A stretch of 64,000 nt of DNA from Acidobacteriota bacterium (GCA_013289685.1 JABCZL010000004.1:426734-490733); one strand, 5' to 3'; counted from the stretch's first letter, positions 7,031-16,147 are shown. Numbers and translations are program-made. Notes: a model not told the origin generated them from the letters alone.

Positions 7031-8098
7031 ATGGCTGGGGCAACGAGAGAACGGACCATGCTGGCGGTGGTCAAGCCGGAAAAGGCTGCGGGCGCGGAAA
7101 TTCGCGAGGTCAAGATCCCCACTTTCGGTCCCACCGATGTGCTCGTGAAGGTGAAGGTCGCGTCCATCTGCGGCACCGACCTGCACATTTATAACTGGGA
7201 CCGCTGGGCGCAGAACCGCATTCACCCGCCGCTGATTCCGGGGCACGAGTTCTGCGGAGAAGTGGCCGCGTTCGGCGATGAAGTGACCAGCGTCAAGGAG
7301 GGCGACTTCGTTTCCGCCGAGATGCATGTGGCGTGCGGCAAATGCCTGCAATGCCGCACCGGCGAAGCGCACATTTGCCAGAACGTGAAAATCATTGGCG
7401 TGGACACCGACGGCGCCTTCGCCGAGTACGTGGTGATTCCCGAGTCGAATATCTGGAAGCTCGATCCCACCATCCCGCAGGAGTACGCGTCGATTCTCGA
7501 TCCGCTGGGGAACGCCGTTCACACGGTGCTGGCCGGGGAGATCGCGGCCAAAAGCGTGGCCGTGACAGGCTGTGGGCCGATTGGGTTATTCGCGATTGCA
7601 GTGGCCAAGGCAGTGGGCGCAACTTCCGTTTTCGCGATTGAAGTTAACGAGCACCGCGCCCGCATCGCGCGCGAGATGCAGGCCGACTACGTGCTCAATC
7701 CCGCCAAAGAAAACGTCCACGACATCGTGATGGAGAAAACCGGCGGCCTGGGTGTGGACGTAGTCCTGGAAATGGCGGGGCATCCCGATTCGATTCGCAC
7801 CGCCTTCGATATCGTCCGCCGCGGCGGAAGAATTTCGCTGCTCGGGCTGACCTCGAAGCCCATCTCTCTGAATTTCTCCGAAGACATTATTTTCAAAGGC
7901 ATCACCGTGCAAGGCATCAACGGCCGCCGCATGTACCAAACCTGGTACCAGATGACAGCTCTGCTGAAAAGCGGCAAACTCAACCTGCATCCCGTGATCA
8001 CCGACCGCATCCCCATGAAAGATTTCTCCAAAGCGATGGAGCGCCTGAAAACCGGCGAAGCCAGCAAGATTCTGGTGTATCCCAACGGCGTGCGCTAG
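7031..8098 (+). CDS. tdh: L-threonine 3-dehydrogenase
   Basis: An NAD-dependent, zinc-binding medium-chain dehydrogenase (355 aa) oxidising L-threonine to 2-amino-3-ketobutyrate. The catalytic zinc ligands are in SICGTDLH and GHEFCGEV; the structural zinc site is CGKCLQCRTGEAHIC; the NAD loop is CGPIGLFAIAVAKAVGA. HIYNWDRWAQ and FKGITVQGINGRRMYQTWYQM (in part) are TDH-specific. ATG 7031 has a good AGGTGG 6 nt upstream; an internal ATG at 7058 matches the usual N-terminus and remains possible, as does GTG 7022. kbl follows 260 bp later on the same strand and takes the product, so the pair forms the threonine-to-glycine pathway. The gap holds a palindromic repeat, so coupling may be loose. Confidence 0.93.
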   Translation: MAGATRERTMLAVVKPEKAAGAEIREVKIPTFGPTDVLVKVKVASICGTDLHIYNWDRWAQNRIHPPLIPGHEFCGEVAAFGDEVTSVKEGDFVSAEMHVACGKCLQCRTGEAHICQNVKIIGVDTDGAFAEYVVIPESNIWKLDPTIPQEYASILDPLGNAVHTVLAGEIAAKSVAVTGCGPIGLFAIAVAKAVGATSVFAIEVNEHRARIAREMQADYVLNPAKENVHDIVMEKTGGLGVDVVLEMAGHPDSIRTAFDIVRRGGRISLLGLTSKPISLNFSEDIIFKGITVQGINGRRMYQTWYQMTALLKSGKLNLHPVITDRIPMKDFSKAMERLKTGEASKILVYPNGVR

Positions 8099-8171
8099 TG
8101 TGCGTATGTGGCGCGGGTGCCCCCGCCCGCGAGCCTCTGATCCGAGATGTACTTGTACATCGCAAATCAAT

Positions 8172-8277
8172 TTGTCATCCTGAGCGAAGCGATGGACCTA
8201 TGCAATTCGCCGGAGTTATAGATGCTGCCAGCGAGTTGCATAGATCCTTCGCGCAAAGAACGCGCTCAGGATGACAA
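8172..8277. repeat. GTCATCCTGA-ended imperfect palindrome between tdh and kbl
   Basis: Starts TTGTCATCCTGAGCG and ends CGCTCAGGATGACAA, with inner arms ATGCAA / TTGCAT. Two more members lie at 10915-11024 and 24652-24778. It resembles non-autonomous miniature elements. Confidence 0.8.
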
Positions 8278-8357
8278 CGTTAGTATTAGACTGATCCGTC
8301 CTCTAATCCGCGTTGATCCGCGCAAATCCGCGCGGCGAAAAGATTTTCGAGGTTCCC

Positions 8358-9575
8358 ATGACCACCGCAACCCGCACCAACCCGCTCTCCTACCTCACCG
8401 ACCAGCTCAACGAGCTTAAAGCCAAAGGCACGCACTTCAAGCTGCGCGTGCTCGACGACGAGCAGGCGCCCGTGTGTACGTTCGACGGCAAGAAAGTCAT
8501 CAACCTCGCGTCGAATAATTATCTGGGGTTAACCACGCATCCCAAGCTGCGCGAGGCGGCGCTCGAAGCGACGCGCAAATTCGGCGTGGGATCGGGCGCG
8601 GTGCGCACCATTGCCGGCACGATGAAGATCCACATGGAACTGGAAGAAAAGATCGCGCGCTTCAAGAACGTCGAAGCCTGCGTGGTCTTTCAGTCGGGCT
8701 TCGCGGCGAATGCGGGGACGGTCTCGGCTGTGCTGGGCAAAGACGATTTCATCATCTCCGACGCGCTGAACCACGCCTCGATCATTGACGGCGCACGGCT
8801 CTCGAAGGCACAGATTCTGGTGTTCCGCCACAAAGACATTGCCCACGCGGAAGAGCAGTTAGTTAGCATTAAGGGTGCGTCCGGCAAGAAGCTGCTGATC
8901 ACCGACGGCGTCTTCTCCATGGACGGCGACATTGGCCCGCTGCCCGCGCTCTGCGACCTCGCCGAAAAATATGGCGCCATCATGATGGTCGACGACGCGC
9001 ACGCTTCCGGAGTGCTGGGCCGCAACGGTCGCGGCACCGTCGATCATTTCAACGTGCACGGCCGCGTCGACATTCAGGTTGGAACGTTGTCGAAAGCCAT
9101 CGGCGCGATGGGCGGATACGTGTGCGGCACGCGCGACCTGATCGATTTTCTCTATCACCGCGCGCGGCCGTTCCTGTTTTCAACCTCCCATCCACCGTCG
9201 GTGGCGGCCACCTGCATCGCGGCCTTCGACGTTCTGGAGAACGAGCCCGAGCGCATGGAAAAACTTTGGGAGAACACGCGCTTCTGGAGGAAAGAACTCG
9301 GCCTGCTGGGCTTCGACATCGGTGGGCGTGCGACTCCGGCCAGCGAAACTCCGATCACCCCGATCATCATAGGCGACGGCAAGCTCACGATGGACTTCTC
9401 GCGCGAACTGTTCAAAGAAGGCGTGCTGGGCACCGGCATCGCTTTCCCCACAGTGCCCGAAGGAAAAGCGCGCATCCGCACCATCATGACGGCCACACAC
9501 ACGAAAGAAGAACTGGAGCAGGCGCTGGCTGTGCTCAAAAGCGTCGGCAAGCGCATGGGGATCCTGCCGGCCTGA
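8358..9575 (+). CDS. kbl: Glycine C-acetyltransferase (2-amino-3-ketobutyrate CoA ligase)
   Basis: A 405-residue PLP enzyme of the alpha-oxoamine synthase family that cleaves 2-amino-3-ketobutyrate with CoA to glycine and acetyl-CoA. Family marks are INLASNNYLGLTTHPKL (residues about 47-63), the DALNHASIIDG loop, VDDAHASGVLG and the PLP lysine in GTLSKAIGAMGGYVCG (about residue 247). The C-terminal FPTVPEGKARIRTIMTATHT (in part) is typical. ATG 8358 follows CGAGG. It could in principle be a related serine palmitoyl or KAPA synthase, but the adjacent tdh settles the role. pyrC converges 11 bp downstream. Confidence 0.93.
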   Translation: MTTATRTNPLSYLTDQLNELKAKGTHFKLRVLDDEQAPVCTFDGKKVINLASNNYLGLTTHPKLREAALEATRKFGVGSGAVRTIAGTMKIHMELEEKIARFKNVEACVVFQSGFAANAGTVSAVLGKDDFIISDALNHASIIDGARLSKAQILVFRHKDIAHAEEQLVSIKGASGKKLLITDGVFSMDGDIGPLPALCDLAEKYGAIMMVDDAHASGVLGRNGRGTVDHFNVHGRVDIQVGTLSKAIGAMGGYVCGTRDLIDFLYHRARPFLFSTSHPPSVAATCIAAFDVLENEPERMEKLWENTRFWRKELGLLGFDIGGRATPASETPITPIIIGDGKLTMDFSRELFKEGVLGTGIAFPTVPEGKARIRTIMTATHTKEELEQALAVLKSVGKRMGILPA

Positions 9576-9586
9576 CACAGCCCAAT

Positions 9587-10891
9587 TCAGTTCTCGCGAT
9601 GAACGATCTTCCCGCTGACAATCGTCGCCACCACTTTCCCCGTGAACTGCCAGCCGTCGAAGGGAGTGTTGTGCGAGAGCGAGCGCGACTTGGCGGCGTC
9701 GAACGTCCAGCGCTTCTTGGGATCGAAGATGGTCACATCGGCGTGGCTGCCGCGTGCAAGTGTTCCACGGCCAGGGAGATCGAAGACCCGGGCCGGGCCA
9801 GCAGTGAAGAGCTCCACAATGCGAGTCAGCGGGATCTTGTGTTCGCGATGAAGCTTCGTGATCGCCAATGCCAACGCCGTTTCCAGGCCGGTGATGCCGA
9901 AAGACGCGCGCTCGAATTCAACCTGCTTTTCGTGGGCGGCGTGCGGGGCGTGATCGGTGGCAATGGCGTCCACGGTGCCGTCGGCGAGCGCGACCACGAT
10001 CGCCTCGCGGTCGGTCGCAGAGCGCAGCGGCGGATTCATCTTGAAGTTGGTGTCGTACTCGCCGACGTTCTCGTCAATCAGGGTGAAGTGGTGCGGCGTC
10101 ACTTCGCAGGTGACGCGGGCCTTCGCGCGCTTGCCGCGGCGCACGGCCTTGAGTGCGTCGGCAGTAGAAAGATGCGCTACGTGCAGGCGCGATTCTCGAA
10201 TCTGCTGCGCCAGCGTCACATCGCGGTCCACGATAGCAGCCTCGGCGGCCGCCGGCATGGCGCGCAGGCCCAGCCGAAAGCTGGTGGGGCCGGCATGCAT
10301 CGAGCAATTCTCGGTGAGGCGCGTATCTTCCGCGTGCTGCACGACTGGGAAATTCAATTCCGCGCCGAGACGCAAAGCCATGCGCATGACGTCGTCGTCG
10401 AGAATGGGCTTGCCATCATCGGTAACGGCGGCGGCACCCGCGCGCTGCAGGGAGGCGAAGTCGGTGAGGGTTCCTCCCTTGCTGCCGCGCGTCGCGGCTG
10501 CGATTGGAAAGGCGTTGACCACCGCCGCGCGCTCGGGATTCCGCAGCCAGGCGACCCATTCCGCCGTGTCGACAACGGGTGCGGTGTTGGGCATGGTGCA
10601 GACCGAGGTGAAGCCTCCGGCAGCGGCCGCGGCCGTTCCGCTCGCGATGGTTTCTTTGTAACCCTGCCCCGGCTCGCGCAAGTGAACGTGCAGGTCGATA
10701 AAGCCGGGCGCAACGATGAGTCCCCGGGCATCGAACTTCTCATCGGCAGAGCCGCGGATTTTATTCGGCAGAGCAACCTCGGCCACGCGGCCGTCACGCA
10801 GCAGCACATCCATGGGCGCGTTGATCTTCGCCGCCGGGTCGATCAGCTGCCCGCCTTTGATCAGGAGGCTCTTGTTTTCCGGGCGAGTCAT
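9587..10891 (-). CDS. pyrC: Dihydroorotase
   Basis: A zinc-dependent amidohydrolase (434 aa) cyclising carbamoyl-aspartate to dihydroorotate in UMP synthesis. The metal motif FIDLHVHLREPG is at residues 65-76. TMPNTAPVVD, a His in VQHAEDTRL, the AHLST motif and ATDHAPHAAHEK near the C-terminus complete the class I dihydroorotase pattern. Length is typical. pyrB lies upstream on the same strand, with a palindromic repeat (10915-11024) in the 166-bp gap. ATG 10891 gives the family N-terminus (LLIKGGQLIDP). The TSSVCT-like region and the metal sites look intact, so an active enzyme is expected. Confidence 0.94.
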   Translation of the reverse strand: MTRPENKSLLIKGGQLIDPAAKINAPMDVLLRDGRVAEVALPNKIRGSADEKFDARGLIVAPGFIDLHVHLREPGQGYKETIASGTAAAAAGGFTSVCTMPNTAPVVDTAEWVAWLRNPERAAVVNAFPIAAATRGSKGGTLTDFASLQRAGAAAVTDDGKPILDDDVMRMALRLGAELNFPVVQHAEDTRLTENCSMHAGPTSFRLGLRAMPAAAEAAIVDRDVTLAQQIRESRLHVAHLSTADALKAVRRGKRAKARVTCEVTPHHFTLIDENVGEYDTNFKMNPPLRSATDREAIVVALADGTVDAIATDHAPHAAHEKQVEFERASFGITGLETALALAITKLHREHKIPLTRIVELFTAGPARVFDLPGRGTLARGSHADVTIFDPKKRWTFDAAKSRSLSHNTPFDGWQFTGKVVATIVSGKIVHREN

Positions 10892-10914
10892 CGAACTGCC
10901 CCCACTGGATTCGG

Positions 10915-11024
10915 CTTGTCATCCTGAGCGCGTCTTTTGCGCGAAGGATCAATGCAATTGTTTCTCGCCCAAGATAAGTGCATAGGTCCTTCGGCGCCAA
11001 AGGACGGCGCCTCAGGATGACAAG
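10915..11024. repeat. GTCATCCTGA-ended imperfect palindrome between pyrB and pyrC
   Basis: Ends are CTTGTCATCCTGAG and CTCAGGATGACAAG (perfect inverse complements). Inner parts include GCGCGAAGGATCAATGCA and its rough mirror. As it would be transcribed between pyrB and pyrC it could form a long hairpin in the operon mRNA. Confidence 0.82.
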
Positions 11025-11057
11025 GCCGCCGGAGGCGCCGCTGACAAGGGACGTGGC

Positions 11058-11972
11058 TCATTTTGCCTTCCCCAGCGCCCGCGCCAGAATCGCCATCCGC
11101 GTCGGGACGCCGTTGTGAACCTCGTCGACGATCACGGACTGCGGGCCGTCGGCGACTTCAGCGGTCAACTCCAAGCCGCGGATGATCGGCCCGGGGTGCA
11201 TGACGATGGCGTCGCGTTTGGCCAGCTTCAGCCGGGCGGTCGTCATCTGGTAGCGCGCAATGTAGTCCTGCAGGCGGATCTTCTGCCCGGCCAGGCGCTC
11301 TTTCTGCACACGCAGCAGCATGACCACGTCAGTGCCGCGCAGCGCATCTTCGATGTGGCGCGTAATCCTCAAGCCGGGTGCGAGTGTTGCGGCGACGTCA
11401 GGCACAAACTCGGGCGGACCGCACAGCGTGACCTTGACTCCAAACTTGGTCAGCAAATGGCAGGCACTGCGCGCCACGCGGCTGTGAAAAATGTCGCCGA
11501 TGATCGTGGCCTGCAACCCCTTGAACGACTTCTTATGTTTGAGGATGGTGAAGGCGTCGAGCAGCGCCTGCGAAGGATGCTCGTGCATGCCATCCCCGGC
11601 ATTGATGACGGGGATGTCGAGATGCTGCGCCATCAGGTGAGGCGCGCCCGCTGAGGGATGGCGCATGACGATGCAATCGGCGCCCACCGCGCGCAGGGTG
11701 TATCCGGTATCGAGCACGGACTCGCCTTTTTCTATACTCGATCCCGAGGACTGCACCAGCGTGGTCATCGCGCCCAGCGATTTCGCCGCGAATTCGAACG
11801 ACGAGCGCGTGCGCGTCGACGCTTCGTAAAACAGAAGCACCACCCGCTTGCCGCGCAGCAGCGGCCGGGCCTTCAGCGGATTCATGCGGCGGGCCAGCTT
11901 GAGCAGACCCAGGATGTCCTTCGCGTCCAGGTGTTCGATCCCCAGCAGCGAACCGCGTGCGGGCTTGTTCAT
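11058..11972 (-). CDS. pyrB: Aspartate carbamoyltransferase catalytic subunit
   Basis: A 304-residue transcarbamoylase joining carbamoyl phosphate to aspartate, the first committed step of pyrimidine synthesis. The carbamoyl-phosphate site STRTRSSFE is near residue 50, SSIEKGESVLDT follows, and HPSQALLDAFTI, LRVQKERL and MHPGPIIRGLE form the aspartate and domain-closure motifs. I chose ATG 11972 (MNKPARGSLLG); GTG 12017 would add an Ala-rich stretch. No pyrI or pyrR is seen beside it. pyrC is the next gene; the zinc-ribbon membrane protein lies 84 bp upstream on the same strand and may share the transcript. Confidence 0.94.
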   Translation of the reverse strand: MNKPARGSLLGIEHLDAKDILGLLKLARRMNPLKARPLLRGKRVVLLFYEASTRTRSSFEFAAKSLGAMTTLVQSSGSSIEKGESVLDTGYTLRAVGADCIVMRHPSAGAPHLMAQHLDIPVINAGDGMHEHPSQALLDAFTILKHKKSFKGLQATIIGDIFHSRVARSACHLLTKFGVKVTLCGPPEFVPDVAATLAPGLRITRHIEDALRGTDVVMLLRVQKERLAGQKIRLQDYIARYQMTTARLKLAKRDAIVMHPGPIIRGLELTAEVADGPQSVIVDEVHNGVPTRMAILARALGKAK

Positions 11973-12056
11973 TGGAAAAAGTGCAAACGGTGCATCATAC
12001 GCGGCAGGGGCGACCACCGCAAGAGCCCGATCCAGGCCCGCGCGATAAATGGAATC

Positions 12057-12731
12057 TCAGGTTTTGTCGCGCCGGCGAAACACTGCCCCACCCAGTGCGC
12101 CGCCAAGACCGGCAAGCAAAACAGAAAGCACGAAAAATCCGACGCTCGCCTCCACCAGGAACACGATGAATCCTCGGGGCGTTCTGATCTGATCGATCGA
12201 GGCCTGAGTATTCGGATTAGGGGGGAACCAGGCGGCGACTTGCTGCTCACCCTTGATGGCCTCGTCCTGCATTTTCGCCCTTACATCTGGAATAGTGACC
12301 GCAACCGCGAGGAATAGCGAGATGATGATGGAAAAAATGATTCCAGCCAATGCGCCGAGTCTAGCACCCTCGAACGCCCGCAATGGAATCCCCGGGCGAC
12401 GCTGGCGGTAGAAAACAACCGCCAGGAACCCAGCGCTCAACAAAGCGACGGCGGGATACAGGCGCAATAACACGAGCGTTAACGCAACCAGCGCCGCGAG
12501 TGCGCACGGCTTCAGCGCCTGCGACCACTGCATCGGGAGCGCGAGCACCGGCACAGTCTGCGATGCCGGGAGCGCGACGGAGTCTCGCGACTTTGTAGCT
12601 GCGGCAGAGAATGCCAAAGGCTGCGCCGCGGGCTCAGTGATCAACACGCGAATCTGCGGGGCTGAACAGTGCGGGCAGAAGGCAGTTCCCTCCTCAACCG
12701 TCTGTCCGCACTTGTAACAGGGCTGTTCCAT
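12057..12731 (-). CDS. Zinc-ribbon membrane protein
   Basis: A 224-residue protein. Residues 5-24 form a zinc ribbon, CYKCGQ...CPHC (CxxC-x14-CxxC). A proline/alanine-rich linker follows, then hydrophobic segments at about 75-100 and 125-150 and a final pair near 195-215, giving roughly four membrane helices. The C-terminus is basic (FRRRDKT). Such ribbon-plus-membrane proteins are common in Acidobacteriota and have no defined role. Its position just upstream of pyrB may be incidental. Start ATG 12731 is the first codon of the ribbon. Confidence 0.75.
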   Translation of the reverse strand: MEQPCYKCGQTVEEGTAFCPHCSAPQIRVLITEPAAQPLAFSAAATKSRDSVALPASQTVPVLALPMQWSQALKPCALAALVALTLVLLRLYPAVALLSAGFLAVVFYRQRRPGIPLRAFEGARLGALAGIIFSIIISLFLAVAVTIPDVRAKMQDEAIKGEQQVAAWFPPNPNTQASIDQIRTPRGFIVFLVEASVGFFVLSVLLAGLGGALGGAVFRRRDKT

Positions 12732-12810
12732 CAGAGATCAAAGACGAGCTGCCTCTGAAAGTATCGCAGAAAGTATCCCATTGGCGCAGGCGCAGAACGC
12801 GAAATGCCGA

Positions 12811-12888
12811 AACCACGAAGGGCAAGAAGTATCACGAAGGACTGGCTTCCCAGCATTTCCTTAGTGATACTTCGTGCCCTTTGTGGTT
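12811..12888. repeat. Long imperfect palindrome, CACGAAG family
   Basis: Left arm 12811-12841 and right arm 12858-12888 (31 nt each) are near-perfect reverse complements containing AACCACGAAGGGCA and AAGTATCACGAAGGA. A half copy occurs at 36922-36952. It lies between diverging or unrelated transcripts, with no gene in it. Confidence 0.8.
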
Positions 12889-12912
12889 GACGCCTTGCGC
12901 TTAGGCCACTGC

Positions 12913-13503
12913 TTAAATATCCCCGCGCTTGCCCCGGGTATGCACGTAGACCAGAGCGAAGGTCGCTCCCTTGCCCGCGTCGCCAGGCTCAACGGCCACG
13001 ACGTGCTGGTTATCCTCAGTGCCGACTTTCAGCTCTGTGACTGGGCCCGAGCTTTGCTCGCATTTCAATTCCTTGCTGTCCTTATCCTTATCCTTGGAGT
13101 CCTTGTCACTATCGCTGTCGGTGTCGTGCACTTCGACATCGCCGCCATGCTTCTGCGAATGGCACTCCAGAACCTTGCCGTACTTTTTCAACTTGCCGCG
13201 ATAAAAGTCGATGACCTTGGCCGGGGAATCATCCGACTCGTATTTTGCGACCATCAGTTTCATCCCAAAGCTCTCGGTCAGGATTCCGAAATTGAGCGGG
13301 TCATTGTCTTTTTCCTGTTTGGGACGAGCACCCGGATACAGGGGCAGCCCCTGCTTTGCGGCGTCGGCATCCTTGCCGACGTGCATATCGCCAACCGAGC
13401 TGCGAACGTCAAAGGGCTTGTCCTGCGTGTCAGGCTGCTGCGCGCAGACAGGCAGAGCGAGAGCCGCAGTAAGAGCCAATGGGAATACGAGATGACGAAA
13501 CAT
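12913..13503 (-). CDS. Exported protein of unknown function, paralogue of the upstream gene
   Basis: A 196-residue exported protein. Residues 1-22 are a signal peptide (FRHLVFPLALTAALALPVCA). The mature part shares a clear pattern with the gene at 13564-14157: VG(D/G)(M/I)HV then a Y-P-G-AR segment, (K/Y)ESDDSPAK(V/L), KYGKVLEC and a C-terminal ELKVGT(E/K)(D/E)NQH(V/I)VAVEP. A very acidic, Lys/Asp/Ser repetitive stretch (DSDSDKDSKDKDKDSK, about residues 125-140) separates two Cys residues that may pair. Start ATG 13503 has GGAGG 8 nt upstream. No domain recognised; tandem duplication followed by divergence is the best reading. Confidence 0.75.
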   Translation of the reverse strand: MFRHLVFPLALTAALALPVCAQQPDTQDKPFDVRSSVGDMHVGKDADAAKQGLPLYPGARPKQEKDNDPLNFGILTESFGMKLMVAKYESDDSPAKVIDFYRGKLKKYGKVLECHSQKHGGDVEVHDTDSDSDKDSKDKDKDSKELKCEQSSGPVTELKVGTEDNQHVVAVEPGDAGKGATFALVYVHTRGKRGDI

Positions 13504-13563
13504 GAGATGGTCCTCCTTCAACAGATGCCGAGACGCAGCAAGCTGCGTCTCTACGAGCGATTG

Positions 13564-14157
13564 CTAGATCTCCGCGTCCTTGCCGTGCGTGCGGACATAC
13601 ACCAGTGAAAAGCTGGAGCCCTTACCGTCGGGCTCGACGGCCACGATGTGCTGGTTCTCCTTCGTGCCGACTTTCAGCTCGACGTTATTGCCGCTGGATC
13701 CTTCGCAGGTCAGTTCGTGAGATTCGTGATCCGACCCTTTGATGTCCGGGTTTACCTCAAAATGGCTGGTCCGACACTCCAGCACCTTGCCGTATTTCTG
13801 AAGCTGGTCCTTGTAGTAGGCGACGAGCTTCGCCGGAGAGTCATCGGATTGATATTCCATGGCGACGACCTTCAACCCGAAGCCGAAACTCGAGATGTTT
13901 ACGTTGGCGCTCTTGTCGTTGCCGTCGGAATCATTTTGCTTCAACCGAGCTCCGGGATAGATCGCCAGGCCCACGTCAGCCACGTTGGCGCCCTTGCTGA
14001 CGTGAATGCCGCCAACGGGCGTGCTGATGTCGACCTGCTTGTCTTGCCCATCCTGCTCTTTCTTCACGTTGATGCTGCAGGCCGGCAGCAGCAAGCCGGC
14101 AAGAGTCGCGAATCCTAAAGCGACTCTGCCGAACATTTGAAATCTAGTTCCGCGCAT
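13564..14157 (-). CDS. Putative lipoprotein, paralogue of the downstream gene
   Basis: A 197-residue protein with a lipobox, LAGLLLPAC (Cys near residue 27), so probably a membrane-anchored lipoprotein. The mature domain matches its neighbour at 12913-13503 motif by motif (VGGIHVSKGA, AIYPGARLKQ, YQSDDSPAK, KYGKVLECRTS, ELKVGTKENQHIVAVEP) but lacks the long acidic run. Start ATG 14157 has GGGAGGG close upstream; this start lies 14 nt inside the end of the GH3 gene, so translation may be coupled to it. Function unknown; the YPGAR and DDSPAK motifs suggest a small alpha/beta domain. Confidence 0.75.
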   Translation of the reverse strand: MRGTRFQMFGRVALGFATLAGLLLPACSINVKKEQDGQDKQVDISTPVGGIHVSKGANVADVGLAIYPGARLKQNDSDGNDKSANVNISSFGFGLKVVAMEYQSDDSPAKLVAYYKDQLQKYGKVLECRTSHFEVNPDIKGSDHESHELTCEGSSGNNVELKVGTKENQHIVAVEPDGKGSSFSLVYVRTHGKDAEI

Positions 14158-16006
14158 GAGGCCCTCCCTGGGCAACTTGCGCCGGCCGTTCCAGTCCGGC
14201 GCCGCGCTGGGCAACATTCGGAATCGTTACCGGCAGATGCCCGCGAATCGGAATCTCCCCGAACAGCGCCTTGATCGCCCCCACTTCCGACACAGCCGCG
14301 TTGGAAAAAGTACACATGTAATTCTCGATCTTCGGAAAATCGCTCGCCAAGTACGGATTCCCCATGGCAACCACCGCCGTCTTTTGCGCCGCATGGTCGA
14401 GTACTTGCTGCAGCAGTGCGCCGCTGGCATCGGCCATTGCAACCGAGTTGCCGATCTTGCCCGCCGTCGGAATCACGTAAACTGCAGCCACCACGGCTTC
14501 GGCCTCGTCGATCGCCTTCAGAACTTCGTCGCTCATGCCCGCAGCGACGCGGGAGTCCACATAGATCACGTGCGCGTCCGGAATGCGGGCGCGGAACTCA
14601 CGTCCAAAGGCGCGGCCCGATTCCGTACGCATATCATCGGAAAAAATCACGGCCACCACCTGGTTGTGGGTCTCCTCTCTGGTCATATACGGAAGCCCAC
14701 CCTTGGCGGTTCCCTTCGATTTCAGGGGCAGCACTTTGCCGTTGTCGCGCACCAGAGTGATGGCGGAATCGGCCACCTGCTGGCCAAATGTTATGTTATC
14801 CGGCTTGCCGACCACGGTGGCAATCGCGCTAAGATCGACCGTGCGTACTGTGTTCAGTCCAAGATGCCCCTTTATTTTCAGGATCTTGAGCACCGACCGG
14901 TTGAGCCTCTGCTGCGAAATCTCGCCCGAGCGCACAGCCTTCAGCATCGACTCGTAGGAAGCTCCCAAATCGGCCGGGATGATCAGCAAGTCGTTGCCGG
15001 CCTTGAAGGCCTCGACCGCAGCCCGGCCAATATCGTTGGCGAACAGATGCGTCAGCCCCGCCATGTCGAGGGCGTCGGTCACGATCAGACCCTTGAATCC
15101 AAGTTCCTTTTCGAGCAAGTCGCTCACCACCGCCGGGGAGATCGTGGCGACATGATTCGGGTCGGCATCGAGCGCCGGAACGGTGACGTGCGCCACCATC
15201 ACGGAATCGACGCCCGCCGCAATCGCCTGGCGAAACGGCGGAAGCTCGATCGAATCCAGATGCGCGCGGTCTCCGTTCACGCTGGCCACGCCGAGATGCG
15301 AGTCGGTCGCAGTATCGCCGTGACCGGGAAAGTGTTTCACCGTGGTGAGCATTCCCGCCTCATGCGCTCCCTTGATGTAAGCCGTGACCAGATCGCCGAC
15401 CTGCTTGGGATCTTCTCCAAACGAGCGCGTATTGATGATGGGATTGGCGGGATTCGAATTCACATCGGCGTCCGGGAAAAAATTCCAGTGCACGCCGACG
15501 GCGCGGGCTTCCTGCCCGGTGATCCGACCGAAATTTTCCGCGTCTTCGATCTTGCCGTCGGCACCGAAGGCCATGGCGTGCGGAAAGTTGGTCGTACCCA
15601 GCAGGCGCGTGGAAACGCCGCGCTCAAAGTCAGCCGCGAACAGCAGCGGCAGCTTCGATTCTTTCTGCAGCCGGTTCAGCAACTCCGCAGCCTCGTACGG
15701 CTCGGAGCGCAAAAGGAACGGCCCGTCGACATGCACCGACATGGCGAACGACCCTACGTGATATTTCTGCATGGTCTCGAGCCACTGCAGGTACTCGGGG
15801 CTCTCCACGTTGAGGAAGCTGGCCCGGCACCAGGGCATGAACAGCTGGCCGATCTTTTCTTCGACGGTCAGCGAGCGTAGCGTCTTCTCCGCCCACTTAT
15901 CGCCGCGCGCAGTGCTGACGGGGGCGGGGTGCGAGGGCTTAGTCTTGCCGAATGACGGCACAGTAAGAGCCAGCACCAGCGCCATAGCGAGGACGATTCG
16001 GGGCAT
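14144..16006 (-). CDS. Glycoside hydrolase family 3, NagZ-like beta-N-acetylhexosaminidase
   Basis: A 620-residue exported enzyme. Residues 1-20 are a signal peptide. The GH3 N-terminal barrel has LTVEEKIGQLFMPW, the NagZ signature KHFPGHGDTATDSH (about 222-235, with the His/Asp acid-base dyad) and the nucleophile Asp in VTDALDMAGL (about 308). A C-terminal GH3_C-like Rossmann half follows (ITLVRDNGKVLPL, VAVIFSDDM). NagZ enzymes remove GlcNAc from peptidoglycan fragments or chitin oligomers; having a C-terminal domain and a signal peptide, this one resembles exported two-domain NagZ proteins. It is followed with a 14-bp overlap by the lipoprotein gene, suggesting one operon. Confidence 0.9.
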   Translation of the reverse strand: MPRIVLAMALVLALTVPSFGKTKPSHPAPVSTARGDKWAEKTLRSLTVEEKIGQLFMPWCRASFLNVESPEYLQWLETMQKYHVGSFAMSVHVDGPFLLRSEPYEAAELLNRLQKESKLPLLFAADFERGVSTRLLGTTNFPHAMAFGADGKIEDAENFGRITGQEARAVGVHWNFFPDADVNSNPANPIINTRSFGEDPKQVGDLVTAYIKGAHEAGMLTTVKHFPGHGDTATDSHLGVASVNGDRAHLDSIELPPFRQAIAAGVDSVMVAHVTVPALDADPNHVATISPAVVSDLLEKELGFKGLIVTDALDMAGLTHLFANDIGRAAVEAFKAGNDLLIIPADLGASYESMLKAVRSGEISQQRLNRSVLKILKIKGHLGLNTVRTVDLSAIATVVGKPDNITFGQQVADSAITLVRDNGKVLPLKSKGTAKGGLPYMTREETHNQVVAVIFSDDMRTESGRAFGREFRARIPDAHVIYVDSRVAAGMSDEVLKAIDEAEAVVAAVYVIPTAGKIGNSVAMADASGALLQQVLDHAAQKTAVVAMGNPYLASDFPKIENYMCTFSNAAVSEVGAIKALFGEIPIRGHLPVTIPNVAQRGAGLERPAQVAQGGPHARN

Positions 16007-16050
16007 GAAGGAACGATACCAGAAGACCAGGCCTAGGGTTTCTTCCAGCG

Positions 16051-16127
16051 TCTATGTGAGGACAGCCCTCGGCTCCCGGCCTATGTGGGGACAGCCGCCC
16101 TCGGCTGTCCTCGGGCCGCAGGCCCGA
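16051..16127. repeat. GTGGGGACAGCC palindromes
   Basis: GGACAGCCGCCCTCGGCTGTCC forms a hairpin (stem GGACAGCC / GGCTGTCC; loop GCCCTC), preceded by a degenerate copy. Related sequence is at 27095-27150 and inside mutS2 near 56494-56515. Confidence 0.7.
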
Positions 16128-16147
16128 TGCTTTTCACTTGCTTCACC

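Noticed and set aside
9122..10927. 601-codon open frame on the plus strand
   Set aside because: It runs through the end of kbl and is then antisense to pyrC; its protein is Arg/Gly/Ala-rich with no domain.
14156..15880. 574-codon open frame on the plus strand
   Set aside because: Antisense to the GH3 gene, with a His/Arg-rich, unlikely composition.
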